Shown: piece by piece, positions 26,559 to 35,150 of the stretch
Numbering within the stretch: the stretch's first letter is position 1
Layout of the letters: the number at the start of each line of letters is the position of its first letter
NCBI GenBank assembly: GCA_015257125.1
Contig: JABZKU010000007.1
Location: 1 to 64,000, forward strand
Reading direction: 5' to 3'
Origin: Prevotellaceae bacterium
Lineage (GTDB): Bacteria; Bacteroidota; Bacteroidia; Bacteroidales; Bacteroidaceae
Length of the DNA: 64,000 nucleotides
Notes under the pieces: model-generated
Seen by the model: only the letters and a program-made list of their open reading frames with translations
The model's database searches: none
Told to the model about the DNA's origin: nothing
Made by a program: the position numbers and the translations under genes

Positions 26559-27638
26559 TTACTTGATAAGGCCGCAACTGATGAGCACAGCCATGCCGAC
26601 GAGCAGCACCATCGAGATGGGAATGAGGTATTTCCACTCGAGACGCAGGATTTGATCGACACGCAAGCGGGGGAAGGTCCAACGCTCCCAAAGGAGTAAG
26701 CCCACGACAAAGAAGACTTTTGCCACGAACCACACCACGCCGGGGATCAAGCCCATCACATGATTGAATCCATCGAGCCCGGGAATGACGAAAGGGGCCC
26801 AACCACCCAAGAAGATGGTGGCGGCCATGCCGGCGCAGATGACGATATTGAGATATTCGGCCAGGTAATAATAACCGAAATCCATGCCGGAATACTCCGT
26901 ATGGTAGCCGGCTGTCAACTCACTTTCACTCTCGGGCAAGTCGAAGGGGCCACGGTTACACTCTGCATTACCGGCAATTAGATAGATGATAAAAGCCGGA
27001 ATCGCAATAATATGTCCACGGAAGATGTTCCAACCGAGCTCAGACTGCTGCTGGCAGATCTCCGAAAAGCTCATCGTACCCGTCAAGCAAATCATGGTCA
27101 GCATCACGATGCCGATCGACAACTCGTAAGAAATGATTTGCGCACCGGCACGCATCGAACCGACAAGGGCAAATTTATTGTTCGACGACCAACCGGCCAA
27201 GAGAATGCCGACGATACCCACACTGCCACAGGCCAAGAAGAAGAACACGCCCACATTGAAATCAATGATTTGCGCGCCCTTGCTCCACGGCAAGCAGGCA
27301 AAGGTCACCATCGAAGCGGTCACTACGAGGTAAGGCGCTATGCGATGTAAGAACTGATCGGTCTTGCGGAAGTGAATCACTTCCTTGGTGAGCATTTTCA
27401 ATACGTCACTCACCACTTGGAGCGAGCCCCATTTACCCACACGATCAGGGCCGATACGGCACTGGAAGGCGGCGCAAACTTTGCGCTCCAAATAAATCAT
27501 GATCATGGCAAAGACGGCATAGACGGTAATGATCACCAGTCCCACCAGCACACACTCCGTCAAGATGGCCAGGCGTTCGCCCATCCAGCCTGACAACAGT
27601 GCATGTAACCACGATGTCACGACAGAAAAATCAAACAT
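26559..27638 (-). CDS. nuoH: NADH-quinone oxidoreductase subunit H
   Basis: A 359-residue polytopic subunit that helps form the quinone site. Conserved blocks include YLERKVCAAFQCRIGPDRVG near residue 50, RGPFDLPESESELTAGYHTE, and YSGMDFGYYYLAEY. It follows nuoCD after 51 bases, the widest gap in the operon. Confidence 0.96.
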   Translation of the reverse strand: MFDFSVVTSWLHALLSGWMGERLAILTECVLVGLVIITVYAVFAMIMIYLERKVCAAFQCRIGPDRVGKWGSLQVVSDVLKMLTKEVIHFRKTDQFLHRIAPYLVVTASMVTFACLPWSKGAQIIDFNVGVFFFLACGSVGIVGILLAGWSSNNKFALVGSMRAGAQIISYELSIGIVMLTMICLTGTMSFSEICQQQSELGWNIFRGHIIAIPAFIIYLIAGNAECNRGPFDLPESESELTAGYHTEYSGMDFGYYYLAEYLNIVICAGMAATIFLGGWAPFVIPGLDGFNHVMGLIPGVVWFVAKVFFVVGLLLWERWTFPRLRVDQILRLEWKYLIPISMVLLVGMAVLISCGLIK

Positions 27639-27689
27639 AAGAACGTTGTTGTTTGGTTGATTTGTTGTTTTCTTGTTTCGAGCGGCGAC

Positions 27690-29537
27690 TTATCGGTCGA
27701 TGTCGGGCACCACATAGTCTACGGTACCACCGATCGTGATCAAGTCGGCAATCATGCTACCGCGGCACGCCGTATCCATGGCAGCCACCAACGGGAGTCC
27801 CGTCGAACGGTAGTGCAGGCGATAAGGTGTCTTGTCGCCCTTGCTCTCGATGTACACGCCCAAGGCGCCGCGACTGCCTTCGACCGCGTGGTAGTAGGTA
27901 CCGGCGGGAATTTTGATCACAGGGCGCATCTTCTCAGCGAAGTTGCCTTCGGGAATGTTGTCAATGAGTTGCTCGATGATGTGCAACGATTCGCGGATTT
28001 CGTCCATACGAATCATGTAACGCGCGAAACTGTCGCCTTCGGTGCGCACCACTTCGTTGAATTCCACGCGATCGTAAGCCGCATACGGACGGTGCTTGCG
28101 CAAGTCGTTGTGCCAACCCGAGGCACGACCGGTGCCACCGGTGCAACCAAACGAGATCACTTGCTCCTTGGTGAGGACACCTACGCCCTTCGCACGCGTT
28201 TGGAAAATCACGTTGCCGGTGAAGATGTCATCATATTCCTTGAGGCTTTCGCGCATCGTGGTGATGAACTCCTTCACGCGGTGTTGGAAATTCGGATGAA
28301 TATCATAGGCCAGACCACCAATCATATTATAATTGAGGATCAAGCGGCCGCCGCAGGTTTCTTCGAAGATGTCGAGGATCTTTTCGCGGTCACGGAATCC
28401 ATAAAGGAAGGCCGTTGTCGCACCGAGGTCTTGACACAAGCACGAGAAGAAGAGGATGTGCGAATCGATACGCTGCAACTCGTCCATGATGGTACGAATC
28501 ACTTGCACTCGATCACTCACCTCTACGCCCATCGCCTGTTCGACACAAGCACAAAGTGCATGGCGGTTCTGCATGGCACCGAGATAGTCCATGCGATCCG
28601 TGAGCGCGAGCGTCTGCGGGTAAGTCAAATCTTCGCTGATTTTCTCGATCGAGCGGTGGATATAGCCGAGGTGCGGATCAATCTTGGTAATAATCTCACC
28701 GTCGATGCGCGTGCGGAAATGCAACACGCCGTGTGTCGAGGGGTGTTGCGGGCCGAGGTTGATCACATAGTCGTCATCGGCAAAGAGCGGCGTGCGCTCG
28801 CAATGCAACGTGCCGTCGGCGTTGAGCGTATAGCAGGGAGCGAGGTCCGAAATCGGTTCGTCGCCCACGGCGATTTCCTCGTTCTTCTCTTCGGGCTTGT
28901 CATCTTTGCGGAAAGGAAAGCCCACCCAGTCTTCGCGCAAGAAGATGCGGCGCAAATCAGGGTGATTCACGAAGATCACGCCGTAGAAGTCATACACTTC
29001 GCGTTCGTAGAAATTCGCAATGTCCCAAAGATCGCAGGCCGAAGGCAGCACCGGCTGTTCGCGGTTGGGGCTCACGGCCTTGACATGCACAATTTCGAAG
29101 GTCTCGGGGTTGGTGAGGGTGTACACCGCACCGAGTCCGTCCTCTCCCCAGTCCACACCGGTGAGATTTTCGAGGAGCGCATAGCCTTGGTTTTTCAGTT
29201 CGGCCAAACGATCGTGGAGCTGTTCGGGCGCCACGAGTTCGGGTTTGATTTCGTTCACAGCGGGTTTCGGCTCAGGCTTGGCCGCTGCGGGACGCGGAGC
29301 GGGGCGAGCCGGTGCTTCGGCCTTGGGAGCCGGCCCAGGAGCCGCTTGTTCTGCCGCATCGGCGGGAGCGGGAGCAGGCGAAGCGGCGGCTGCAGGAGCA
29401 GCCTCGGCGGTCTCCGCCGGTTTTTCGGCCGGTGCAGCCGGTGCCGCGGGCGCTTCGACAGAGGGAGCCTCGGTCGTCACACCGTTTTCCGCCTCGGGAA
29501 CGGGCGTCGCGGGGATGTTCTTTTCGTTCTCTTCCAT
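27690..29537 (-). CDS. nuoCD: NADH-quinone oxidoreductase fused subunits C and D
   Basis: A 615-residue fusion of NuoC (about residues 95-225) and NuoD (about 240-615), as is usual in Bacteroidota. NuoC is marked by NFYEREVYDFYGVIFVNHPD and IFLREDWVGFP. NuoD is marked by NLGPQHPSTHGVLHF, HLGYIHRSIEKI and the C-terminal PDIDR. The first 90 or so residues are a low-complexity Ala/Pro/Glu-rich tail not seen in the classic proteins. The ATG overlaps the nuoB stop (TGATG), so translation is coupled. It forms part of the quinone-reducing connecting module. Confidence 0.95.
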   Translation of the reverse strand: MEENEKNIPATPVPEAENGVTTEAPSVEAPAAPAAPAEKPAETAEAAPAAAASPAPAPADAAEQAAPGPAPKAEAPARPAPRPAAAKPEPKPAVNEIKPELVAPEQLHDRLAELKNQGYALLENLTGVDWGEDGLGAVYTLTNPETFEIVHVKAVSPNREQPVLPSACDLWDIANFYEREVYDFYGVIFVNHPDLRRIFLREDWVGFPFRKDDKPEEKNEEIAVGDEPISDLAPCYTLNADGTLHCERTPLFADDDYVINLGPQHPSTHGVLHFRTRIDGEIITKIDPHLGYIHRSIEKISEDLTYPQTLALTDRMDYLGAMQNRHALCACVEQAMGVEVSDRVQVIRTIMDELQRIDSHILFFSCLCQDLGATTAFLYGFRDREKILDIFEETCGGRLILNYNMIGGLAYDIHPNFQHRVKEFITTMRESLKEYDDIFTGNVIFQTRAKGVGVLTKEQVISFGCTGGTGRASGWHNDLRKHRPYAAYDRVEFNEVVRTEGDSFARYMIRMDEIRESLHIIEQLIDNIPEGNFAEKMRPVIKIPAGTYYHAVEGSRGALGVYIESKGDKTPYRLHYRSTGLPLVAAMDTACRGSMIADLITIGGTVDYVVPDIDR

Positions 29538-30175
29538 CAGGCGTTCTCCTCTTGTTTAAGCAGTTCTTGATATTCCGTTTTCATTTCTTCCTTGTAGGGG
29601 TCTTTTTCCTTGCGGTTGACCGTTCCGAAGAAGTTTTCGACGCGCACCTTGCGTTGCAGCTGCATCATGCCGTAAAGGAAGGCTTCGGGGCGCGGAGGGC
29701 AGCCGGGCACATAGACGTCGACAGGGATCACCTTGTCGACTCCCTTCACCACGTGATAGCTCTTGGTGAACGGACCGCCCGAAATGGCGCAACCGCCGAT
29801 GGCCACCACATATTTGGGGTCGGGCATCTGGTTGTAAAGACGCAACAAAACGGGCGCCATTTTGCTGGTGATTGTACCGTTCACAAGAATCACGTCGGCT
29901 TGTCGCGGACTGTTGCGCGTGATTTCGAAACCGAAGCGTGCCATGTCGTAACGGGCGGCAGCCACGGCCATAAACTCGATACCGCAGCAGCTCGTGGCGA
30001 AGGTCAAAGGCCAAAGGCTGTTGCTGCGTCCCCAGTCGATGAGGGTGTCGAGCGCACCGACCATCACGCCGACGCCGTTCTCGTTGAGTTCCTGCACCAA
30101 GCGCTCGAGAGTTTCGTTATCTTGAAACTCTTCGTAGGGGATATTGTTGATTTCCGGACGTTTGTTCACTGCCAT
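29537..30175 (-). CDS. nuoB: NADH-quinone oxidoreductase subunit B
   Basis: A 212-residue subunit carrying the terminal iron-sulfur cluster N2, which reduces quinone. The cysteine ligands are seen in ATSCCGIEFMAVAAARYDMA, in VAIGGCAISGG and in YVPGCPPRPEA. The start is the ATG at 30175, which overlaps the 3' end of nuoA by ten bases; the longer upstream frame reads through nuoA. The C-terminal tail is rich in Lys and Glu. Confidence 0.96.
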   Translation of the reverse strand: MAVNKRPEINNIPYEEFQDNETLERLVQELNENGVGVMVGALDTLIDWGRSNSLWPLTFATSCCGIEFMAVAAARYDMARFGFEITRNSPRQADVILVNGTITSKMAPVLLRLYNQMPDPKYVVAIGGCAISGGPFTKSYHVVKGVDKVIPVDVYVPGCPPRPEAFLYGMMQLQRKVRVENFFGTVNRKEKDPYKEEMKTEYQELLKQEENA

Positions 30176-30516
30176 TCCAACGCTCCTTTCTTCCAAGCAT
30201 AGGCCAAGCCCAGCACAAGGATAAACAAAAAGAAGACAATGCTCGCCAATGCCGCTGCGCCGAGCGATTTCATCACAACGGCCCAAGGAAAGAGGAACAT
30301 GGTCTCCACATCAAACATGAGAAAGAGGATGGCAAAGAGGTAGTAGCCCACGCGGAACTGCATCCACGTACGTCCGCGCGTGGGGATACCACACTCGAAC
30401 GGATCTTCCTTCTGAGAGTTGTAGCTGCGCGGCGCAAGCAACTTAGCCAGCACCGTGACGAGCCCGACGAACCCGAGACCGGTCAGTACAGCCGTGACAA
30501 AAAGGGTAAAGTTCAT
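30166..30516 (-). CDS. nuoA: NADH-quinone oxidoreductase subunit A
   Basis: A 116-residue membrane subunit with three helices. The motif EDPFECGIPTRGRTWMQFRV holds the conserved quinone-site loop with its cysteine, followed by FLMFDVETMFLFPW. It is the first gene of a ten-gene operon (A, B, CD, H, I, J, K, L, M, N). The NADH-oxidising subunits E, F and G are not in this window. Confidence 0.96.
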   Translation of the reverse strand: MNFTLFVTAVLTGLGFVGLVTVLAKLLAPRSYNSQKEDPFECGIPTRGRTWMQFRVGYYLFAILFLMFDVETMFLFPWAVVMKSLGAAALASIVFFLFILVLGLAYAWKKGALEWQ

Positions 30517-30660
30517 AGCTCTGAATGGAGAATATTTAAATTGTTATTTGGATCTAATTCTTGCGCAAAAGCCTGCCGTCGAGCGCGTCGATGCGACATT
30601 TTGGCGGGACAATCGCCCCTGACGTCAAGACACCTGTGCTACCTACGAAAATACGGTTAT

Positions 30661-30700
30661 AGTGAGTTGAAGGGAATCTTAGGGTTCTCTTCAACTCACT
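30661..30700 (-). promoter_or_regulatory. Hairpin in the leader of the nuo operon
   Basis: agtgagttgaag (30661-30672) pairs perfectly with cttcaactcact (30689-30700). It lies about 145 bases upstream of nuoA, downstream of a -7-like TATCTTTG (30785-30778, minus strand). It is not followed by a T-run in the direction of transcription, so it is more likely a leader structure or an operator than a terminator. Confidence 0.5.
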
Positions 30701-30868
30701 ACTATGCAATGTTTTACGTCTCTATTGTGGAGGCGTGGAAATTGTTTTTGTCCACGGGCAATGACGTTATTAGATTGCAAAGATACAATTTTCTTTGCAA
30801 AAACTCCACTTGTCTCTGCCGATTTTGCAGCCGATGTCGGCGCCCGCCCTCGTAGGCAGTGCAAAGCC

Positions 30869-31498
30869 TCACTGCAAACTCACATCATGATAGATGGAGG
30901 AGGGGTGATGTAGCATCTCATGCACCAACGATTCCGTGAGTTTTCGGTCACCCACTTCGTCTTTCTTATCCCAAGCGGCGCGCCCCGCCAAGAAGTCGGC
31001 GTAATAGGCCTTCCAATCGGGATAATGTTGTTGCGCACGCTCCATGAGCGCCTGCTGATAGTCCTTCATTTCCGCACGCGACATCCAGCCCAGCGCACAA
31101 CCCATCCACGAGAGATTGACGGCACGTGCGTAGTCCCAGGCCTTGTGCGCCGATTGGCTGTCGCTCAGTTTCGACAAATGGCTGTAGAGCGTCGCACGGT
31201 CGGTGACACCCCACGCCTCGCGCAGCAGTTGTGCCAACTCTCGGCGCGAATTGTCCTCATACGGATTGGAGAGCAGTTCGGCACAGGCCGAAAAATTGTC
31301 CTCTCCGGCTCGATCGGCGTAATTGAGCAGCGCATCCACCCCACCTACTCCGCGATAGAAGTAATATCCGCCCAACAAAGCCGGACGAAGCGAATCGGCA
31401 CGCGCTCCCACATGTTCAGTGCGGCCACATCCGACGGCCATGCCCAAAGCAAACAAGCCAATAGCGAGCAGAGAAAAGAAATAGCGTGTACGTGTCAT
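30869..31498 (-). CDS. DUF1266-type lipoprotein
   Basis: A 209-residue protein. The N-terminus is a lipoprotein signal (FFSLLAIGLFALGMAVGC) with the lipidated cysteine near residue 24. The mature part has GVTDRATLYSHLSKL and AWDYARAVNLSWMGCALGWM, a pattern like the DUF1266 family. The function of that family is unknown. A well-formed promoter lies about 70 bases upstream. It stands alone between the nuo leader and the phytase-like gene. Confidence 0.65.
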   Translation of the reverse strand: MTRTRYFFSLLAIGLFALGMAVGCGRTEHVGARADSLRPALLGGYYFYRGVGGVDALLNYADRAGEDNFSACAELLSNPYEDNSRRELAQLLREAWGVTDRATLYSHLSKLSDSQSAHKAWDYARAVNLSWMGCALGWMSRAEMKDYQQALMERAQQHYPDWKAYYADFLAGRAAWDKKDEVGDRKLTESLVHEMLHHPSSIYHDVSLQ

Positions 31499-31564
31499 GA
31501 GACAATAGACGGGTAACGTGTCAGAAAATAAAAGATTTTGGCCTTATTTGGCATCTTCCATACG

Positions 31565-31595
31565 CAAAATTAGGCATTCTTCGGCGAAAACGCAA
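31565..31595 (-). promoter_or_regulatory. Promoter of the DUF1266-type lipoprotein gene
   Basis: On the minus strand TTG, 20 bases, TAATTTTG. The rest of the 490-base gap 31499-31988 holds this promoter, copies of a short GTGGAcTTTT-type motif (31651-31731) and the terminator described below, but no gene I can support. Confidence 0.7.
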
Positions 31596-31934
31596 ACATT
31601 ATTCCGCATAAAATTAAGAACAAAAGACACATTCGTTCCATTCGTGTAAAAAAGTGGAGAACAATTGCGCCAAACAAGTGGAGTTTTGCGCAAAAACTGT
31701 GGAGAAACGCGAAAAAGTAGTGGACTTTTGTAGCGGGGGTGAGCATTCACTTTCGTAAACGGGGTGAGCGTTCCAAGAAACGCTCGATTTTTCGGCCTAC
31801 TGCGGCTTCGGCGCCCGTATGACAATGACGAAGTAGACAAAATGGGGAGGCAAGTGTCAGCAACTGCCGGCGAAGTCGAGAGAAAGAGCGCATACTCGAA
31901 AAACGAAAGAAGACTTTGCCTCCCCCTTGCGCAA

Positions 31935-31983
31935 GAGAAAAAGAAAGCAGTGGCGCCGATTCGAAACCGACACCACTGCTTTC
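31935..31983 (-). terminator. Intrinsic terminator after the phytase-like gene
   Basis: gaaagcagtgg (31943-31953) pairs with ccactgctttc (31973-31983), followed on the minus strand by a T-rich run. It probably ends the long minus-strand gene series that starts with the PASTA protein. Confidence 0.75.
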
Positions 31984-31988
31984 GCTTG

Positions 31989-33083
31989 TCATTCGTCAAA
32001 AATCGCCGGCAAGACCACGACGCGCAACACGTCGTGCAGGCGCAGAAACCAGCGCCCCGCCCCACCCTGCGCATCGCTCACGCAAAGCAGTGTTTGTCGG
32101 CCGTCGGCCAAACGCCGACCGAGGCAAAGGCCTTCGTAGTTGGCCAAATCGAAACGGAACAGGCGCAAACGAGTATCCCAGCGTGCGAGCAGGTGTTTGC
32201 TCACCGGTGCGGCCTGCGGATTCGGTGCCGAGAGGTGAGCCGACAATTCCTCGGCGCGCACACGATAAAGGCGCACTTCGCAACGACTGCCCAGATAGCG
32301 ACGCGGCACGATGAGTTCGCGTTCCATGACGATGAGACTTCCGTCGGACAAGGCGCAGAGTGCCGGTACGCCGTTGAGGTGGGTGCGCACGCCCTCGGCC
32401 GGTGCGGCTCGATCGATGCGGTAAGGCACGCGGTGCGACAGCGCGCCCGTAGGAGAGAAGGCGAGCAGCTCGATGACGGCGCCCGTTGTGTCGCCGCCGT
32501 GCGCAACTGTCGTCACCGACGACGGCGCGGCGCGCGGCGGTTCCTCGGGGGCGGTCCACAACAGCGCATGGTGGACAGAATAGGTGAGGGCTTCGAAACC
32601 GCGGTTGGGGCGCACGGCTTGGCGGTTCACGTCGGCGGGCACAAAAAGACTGTCGCCCGTGGGAAAGCCGTCGGGGCGGTAGGCGCGGATCTGCTGTGTG
32701 GCTTCGTCGGCAATCCAAATGCGCTGCGCCTCGGGCTCGAACGCCACGCCCTCGTAGTCGGGTGCGGGACGCCCGGCAGGGAGGGGCGAGTGGCTGCGGA
32801 ATCCCTCGTCGACCACGCGCATAACGGCACCGGTCAAGGCGTCTTGCTCGATGTGCCAGACATGAAATCCGGCGGCACTGTCTTTATCGCTGACCACGGC
32901 GAAACGATTTTCGCCCAAGGGGGCGATGCCGCTGAAGTTGTGGGGGGCGATGCCCCAATGGGACAGGCGCACGCGACGAAGCACATCGGCCTGCCGCGCC
33001 GAAGCGGACAGGCCGAGCAACAACCACACGACCGCCACAAGCAAGTGGCGGACGGTGGATGAAAAAGTGGGAAATGCCATCAT
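31989..33083 (-). CDS. Exported phytase-like esterase family protein
   Basis: A 364-residue protein with an N-terminal signal peptide (HLLVAVVWLLLGLSASA). The mature part looks like a beta-propeller of the esterase-like phytase family (PF13449 type). Relevant segments are FSGIAPLGENRFAVVSDKDS, DYEGVAFEPEAQRIWIADE, GFEALTYS and, near the end, ANYEGLCLG. Members are periplasmic or surface proteins of uncertain substrate. It lies 10 bases downstream of the GNAT gene, in the same direction, and is probably co-transcribed. Confidence 0.75.
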   Translation of the reverse strand: MMAFPTFSSTVRHLLVAVVWLLLGLSASARQADVLRRVRLSHWGIAPHNFSGIAPLGENRFAVVSDKDSAAGFHVWHIEQDALTGAVMRVVDEGFRSHSPLPAGRPAPDYEGVAFEPEAQRIWIADEATQQIRAYRPDGFPTGDSLFVPADVNRQAVRPNRGFEALTYSVHHALLWTAPEEPPRAAPSSVTTVAHGGDTTGAVIELLAFSPTGALSHRVPYRIDRAAPAEGVRTHLNGVPALCALSDGSLIVMERELIVPRRYLGSRCEVRLYRVRAEELSAHLSAPNPQAAPVSKHLLARWDTRLRLFRFDLANYEGLCLGRRLADGRQTLLCVSDAQGGAGRWFLRLHDVLRVVVLPAIFDE

Positions 33084-33093
33084 GCCGAGGGGA

Positions 33094-34179
33094 TCATTCG
33101 TCGAGCAGGAGGGGCAATTGCGTGGCTTGGCTGCCGAGGAAACGCGCAGCGAGTTCGCCGGGCGTCACGATGCTCGAGGGACGAGAAGAGATGCGCTGCC
33201 AACGGCCGCCGAAGAGACGATAATATCCGTTGTTGGCGGGCAGGTGTTCGTCGCCTTCCACGCCAAACTCCATCTGCAAACCGGGCAAAACGGTGAGCAC
33301 ATGGTCGAGGAAGGCAGGCACATTGACCACACGCGCCATGGCGTAGGGCACAGAGCCTTCGAAGCCGCGCACGGGGCAACCGCCGGTCATAAACACTTTG
33401 CGATTGTGGAGGTCGGTCAGGCGACGGGCAAAGTAAAAGACGATGTGCGGGTCGGTGGTGAGCATAAAGCGGATGCGGGTGCACTGCTCGCCGGCGGGGG
33501 CTTCGTAGCCTGCGGGGTAGGGTTCGGCAAAGGCGAGGCAGAAGCCCACGATCTTGCGACGGCGACGCGCTACGAGGAGTTGTCCGCCGTCGATGAGGGC
33601 CGAACGGATACCCACCTCGAGGCTATCGCGATCGTGACGCACTTCGTAGGGATGGCGACCGCCGAAGGTGTTATAGAAACGCCAAAGTTCGGTGCTCAAC
33701 TCGTGTTCTTCGGTGATGTCGGGCATGCCGGCGCGAGGGGGTTCGCCCTCTTCGAGCAAGGGGATGGTGAAGCGGTGCGAAACGGTGTCGTAAGCGCCAT
33801 GGGCGCCCTGCGCATACCAGTTGCGGAGCTCCTCTCCGTCGGGAATGAGGAGCGAAAGCACCTGACCTTCGGCGTGCATACGGCGGTGGGCTTCGGCCAT
33901 CCAACGGGCACCGAGGCCTTTGCCGCGAGAGGCGGGATCGACAACCAAACCGCTCACATAACCGGCGGAAAGGCGGCGACCGCCGAAGTTGAAGGCCAAA
34001 GGCAAGATTTGGCCGGCGGCCACAATCTCGTCGCTGTTCTCTTCGGTGAGCGTGAGATTGCGCTCGGCGGTGTAGCAACGCGAAAAATAGAGGTCGAGGA
34101 ACTCGGGTTTGTCTTCGGGGAAGGCTTGTGCCCACAATTCGCGCGAGCGCAAGAGGATGTTGTCAGGAGTGGAGGACAT
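33094..34179 (-). CDS. GNAT-family N-acetyltransferase (Eis-like layout)
   Basis: A 361-residue cytoplasmic protein. The N-terminal GNAT domain has LSAGYVSGLVVDPASRGKGL followed by GARWMAEAHRRM, the acetyl-CoA-binding motif A (residues about 75-105). A second acetyltransferase-like part follows. The C-terminal part (from about residue 270) is like the sterol-carrier-like domain of Eis-type enzymes. The acceptor is unknown. Its start overlaps the end of the DUF2156 gene by 17 bases, so the two are translationally linked. Confidence 0.75.
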   Translation of the reverse strand: MSSTPDNILLRSRELWAQAFPEDKPEFLDLYFSRCYTAERNLTLTEENSDEIVAAGQILPLAFNFGGRRLSAGYVSGLVVDPASRGKGLGARWMAEAHRRMHAEGQVLSLLIPDGEELRNWYAQGAHGAYDTVSHRFTIPLLEEGEPPRAGMPDITEEHELSTELWRFYNTFGGRHPYEVRHDRDSLEVGIRSALIDGGQLLVARRRRKIVGFCLAFAEPYPAGYEAPAGEQCTRIRFMLTTDPHIVFYFARRLTDLHNRKVFMTGGCPVRGFEGSVPYAMARVVNVPAFLDHVLTVLPGLQMEFGVEGDEHLPANNGYYRLFGGRWQRISSRPSSIVTPGELAARFLGSQATQLPLLLDE

Positions 34180-35092
34180 GGGTTACTGTGTATTTGTCCA
34201 GAAGAATCCGGGGATTATAACTCTGTTTGGCGCGACGAAGTCCCTCGAGACCGAGGTCTTCTTCGCGATTGATGAGGGTGTATTGTGGAGGAAGGCTGCG
34301 CACAAACTCACGGTTGACCATGGCGTAAGCGCCTTCGTAGTTAAGATCGGCTTTTTCGACGCAAACGTCGAAGGTGTCGTGGTTGATGGGACCGCCGAAG
34401 GTGAAGGCCACCACGCGCCCGTCGACTAACAGGACGCCGCCGAGGGGTTGCAACAGATCCCAGTGCTTGAACACGCGGCGCATGGAGTGCTGTTCGGCAT
34501 CGGCGTCGAGGCGCGCGTTCATTTCGCCGTGCGCCGCCGCCCAGGTGCTTTCGAGTCGCCAACATTCGTCGATCCACTCGGGGGTGAGGGGGCGGAATTC
34601 GTAATTGGGATAGGTGCGTTCGAAACGATTGACGTGGTTGCGCTTGGGTTGCAGCTTCTTTCCGGCGAGGGTGGCGAGCGATTCTCGATCGTAGATGTAG
34701 TCGGCAAACGCGGGATCGGCCGTGGCTTCGAAACGGCCGGGCAGCAAGGTGTGCAGGCGCTCGAGCATTTCGGCCGTGACGCCCATCATGCGGAAGGGAT
34801 GCCCCTGCGATTCGGTGTCGGCAAAGAGGTCGTGGAGCACCGCGGCATAGTTTTCACAATGTTCGCCGTGACGGTAAGGTTCGGGGCAGAGGGGCGGAAG
34901 ATAGGCGGTGCGGCCATCGAAACGAAAACGCACAACAAGCAGTCCGCGATGCACGGCGATTTGGGTTCCGTAGAGGAAACTCCACGACACAAGGTTCATG
35001 AAGTTGAAATCGCAATTGTGCGTGGCACTCTGCAGCGTGTGGCTTAGTACCAGATCGCGGTCGGTATAGTCGATATTTCTGAAGGGAATCAT
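34163..35092 (-). CDS. DUF2156 (phosphatidylglycerol lysyltransferase C-terminal-like) protein
   Basis: A 309-residue protein. The blocks NFMNLVSWSFLYGTQIAVH, KKLQPKRNHVNRFERTYPNY and INREEDLGLEGLRRAKQSYN are those of the DUF2156 family, which has the tRNA-dependent acyltransferase fold of the MprF/FemX type. The isolated soluble domain is common in Bacteroidota; the acceptor is unknown. The start is the ATG before IPFRNIDY at 35092; the long upstream frame has no similarity. It overlaps the downstream GNAT gene. Confidence 0.8.
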   Translation of the reverse strand: MIPFRNIDYTDRDLVLSHTLQSATHNCDFNFMNLVSWSFLYGTQIAVHRGLLVVRFRFDGRTAYLPPLCPEPYRHGEHCENYAAVLHDLFADTESQGHPFRMMGVTAEMLERLHTLLPGRFEATADPAFADYIYDRESLATLAGKKLQPKRNHVNRFERTYPNYEFRPLTPEWIDECWRLESTWAAAHGEMNARLDADAEQHSMRRVFKHWDLLQPLGGVLLVDGRVVAFTFGGPINHDTFDVCVEKADLNYEGAYAMVNREFVRSLPPQYTLINREEDLGLEGLRRAKQSYNPRILLDKYTVTHVLHS

Positions 35093-35150
35093 GAGGAGGA
35101 GCTTGCCAAACAGCCCGACATTCAGTGCCGGGCGGTGCGCATTGGGGGGG

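Noticed and set aside
31544..32074. Minus-strand frame of 176 codons upstream and across the end of the phytase-like gene
   Set aside because: Composition is irregular, it overlaps a terminator and the end of a supported gene, and it shows no domain pattern.
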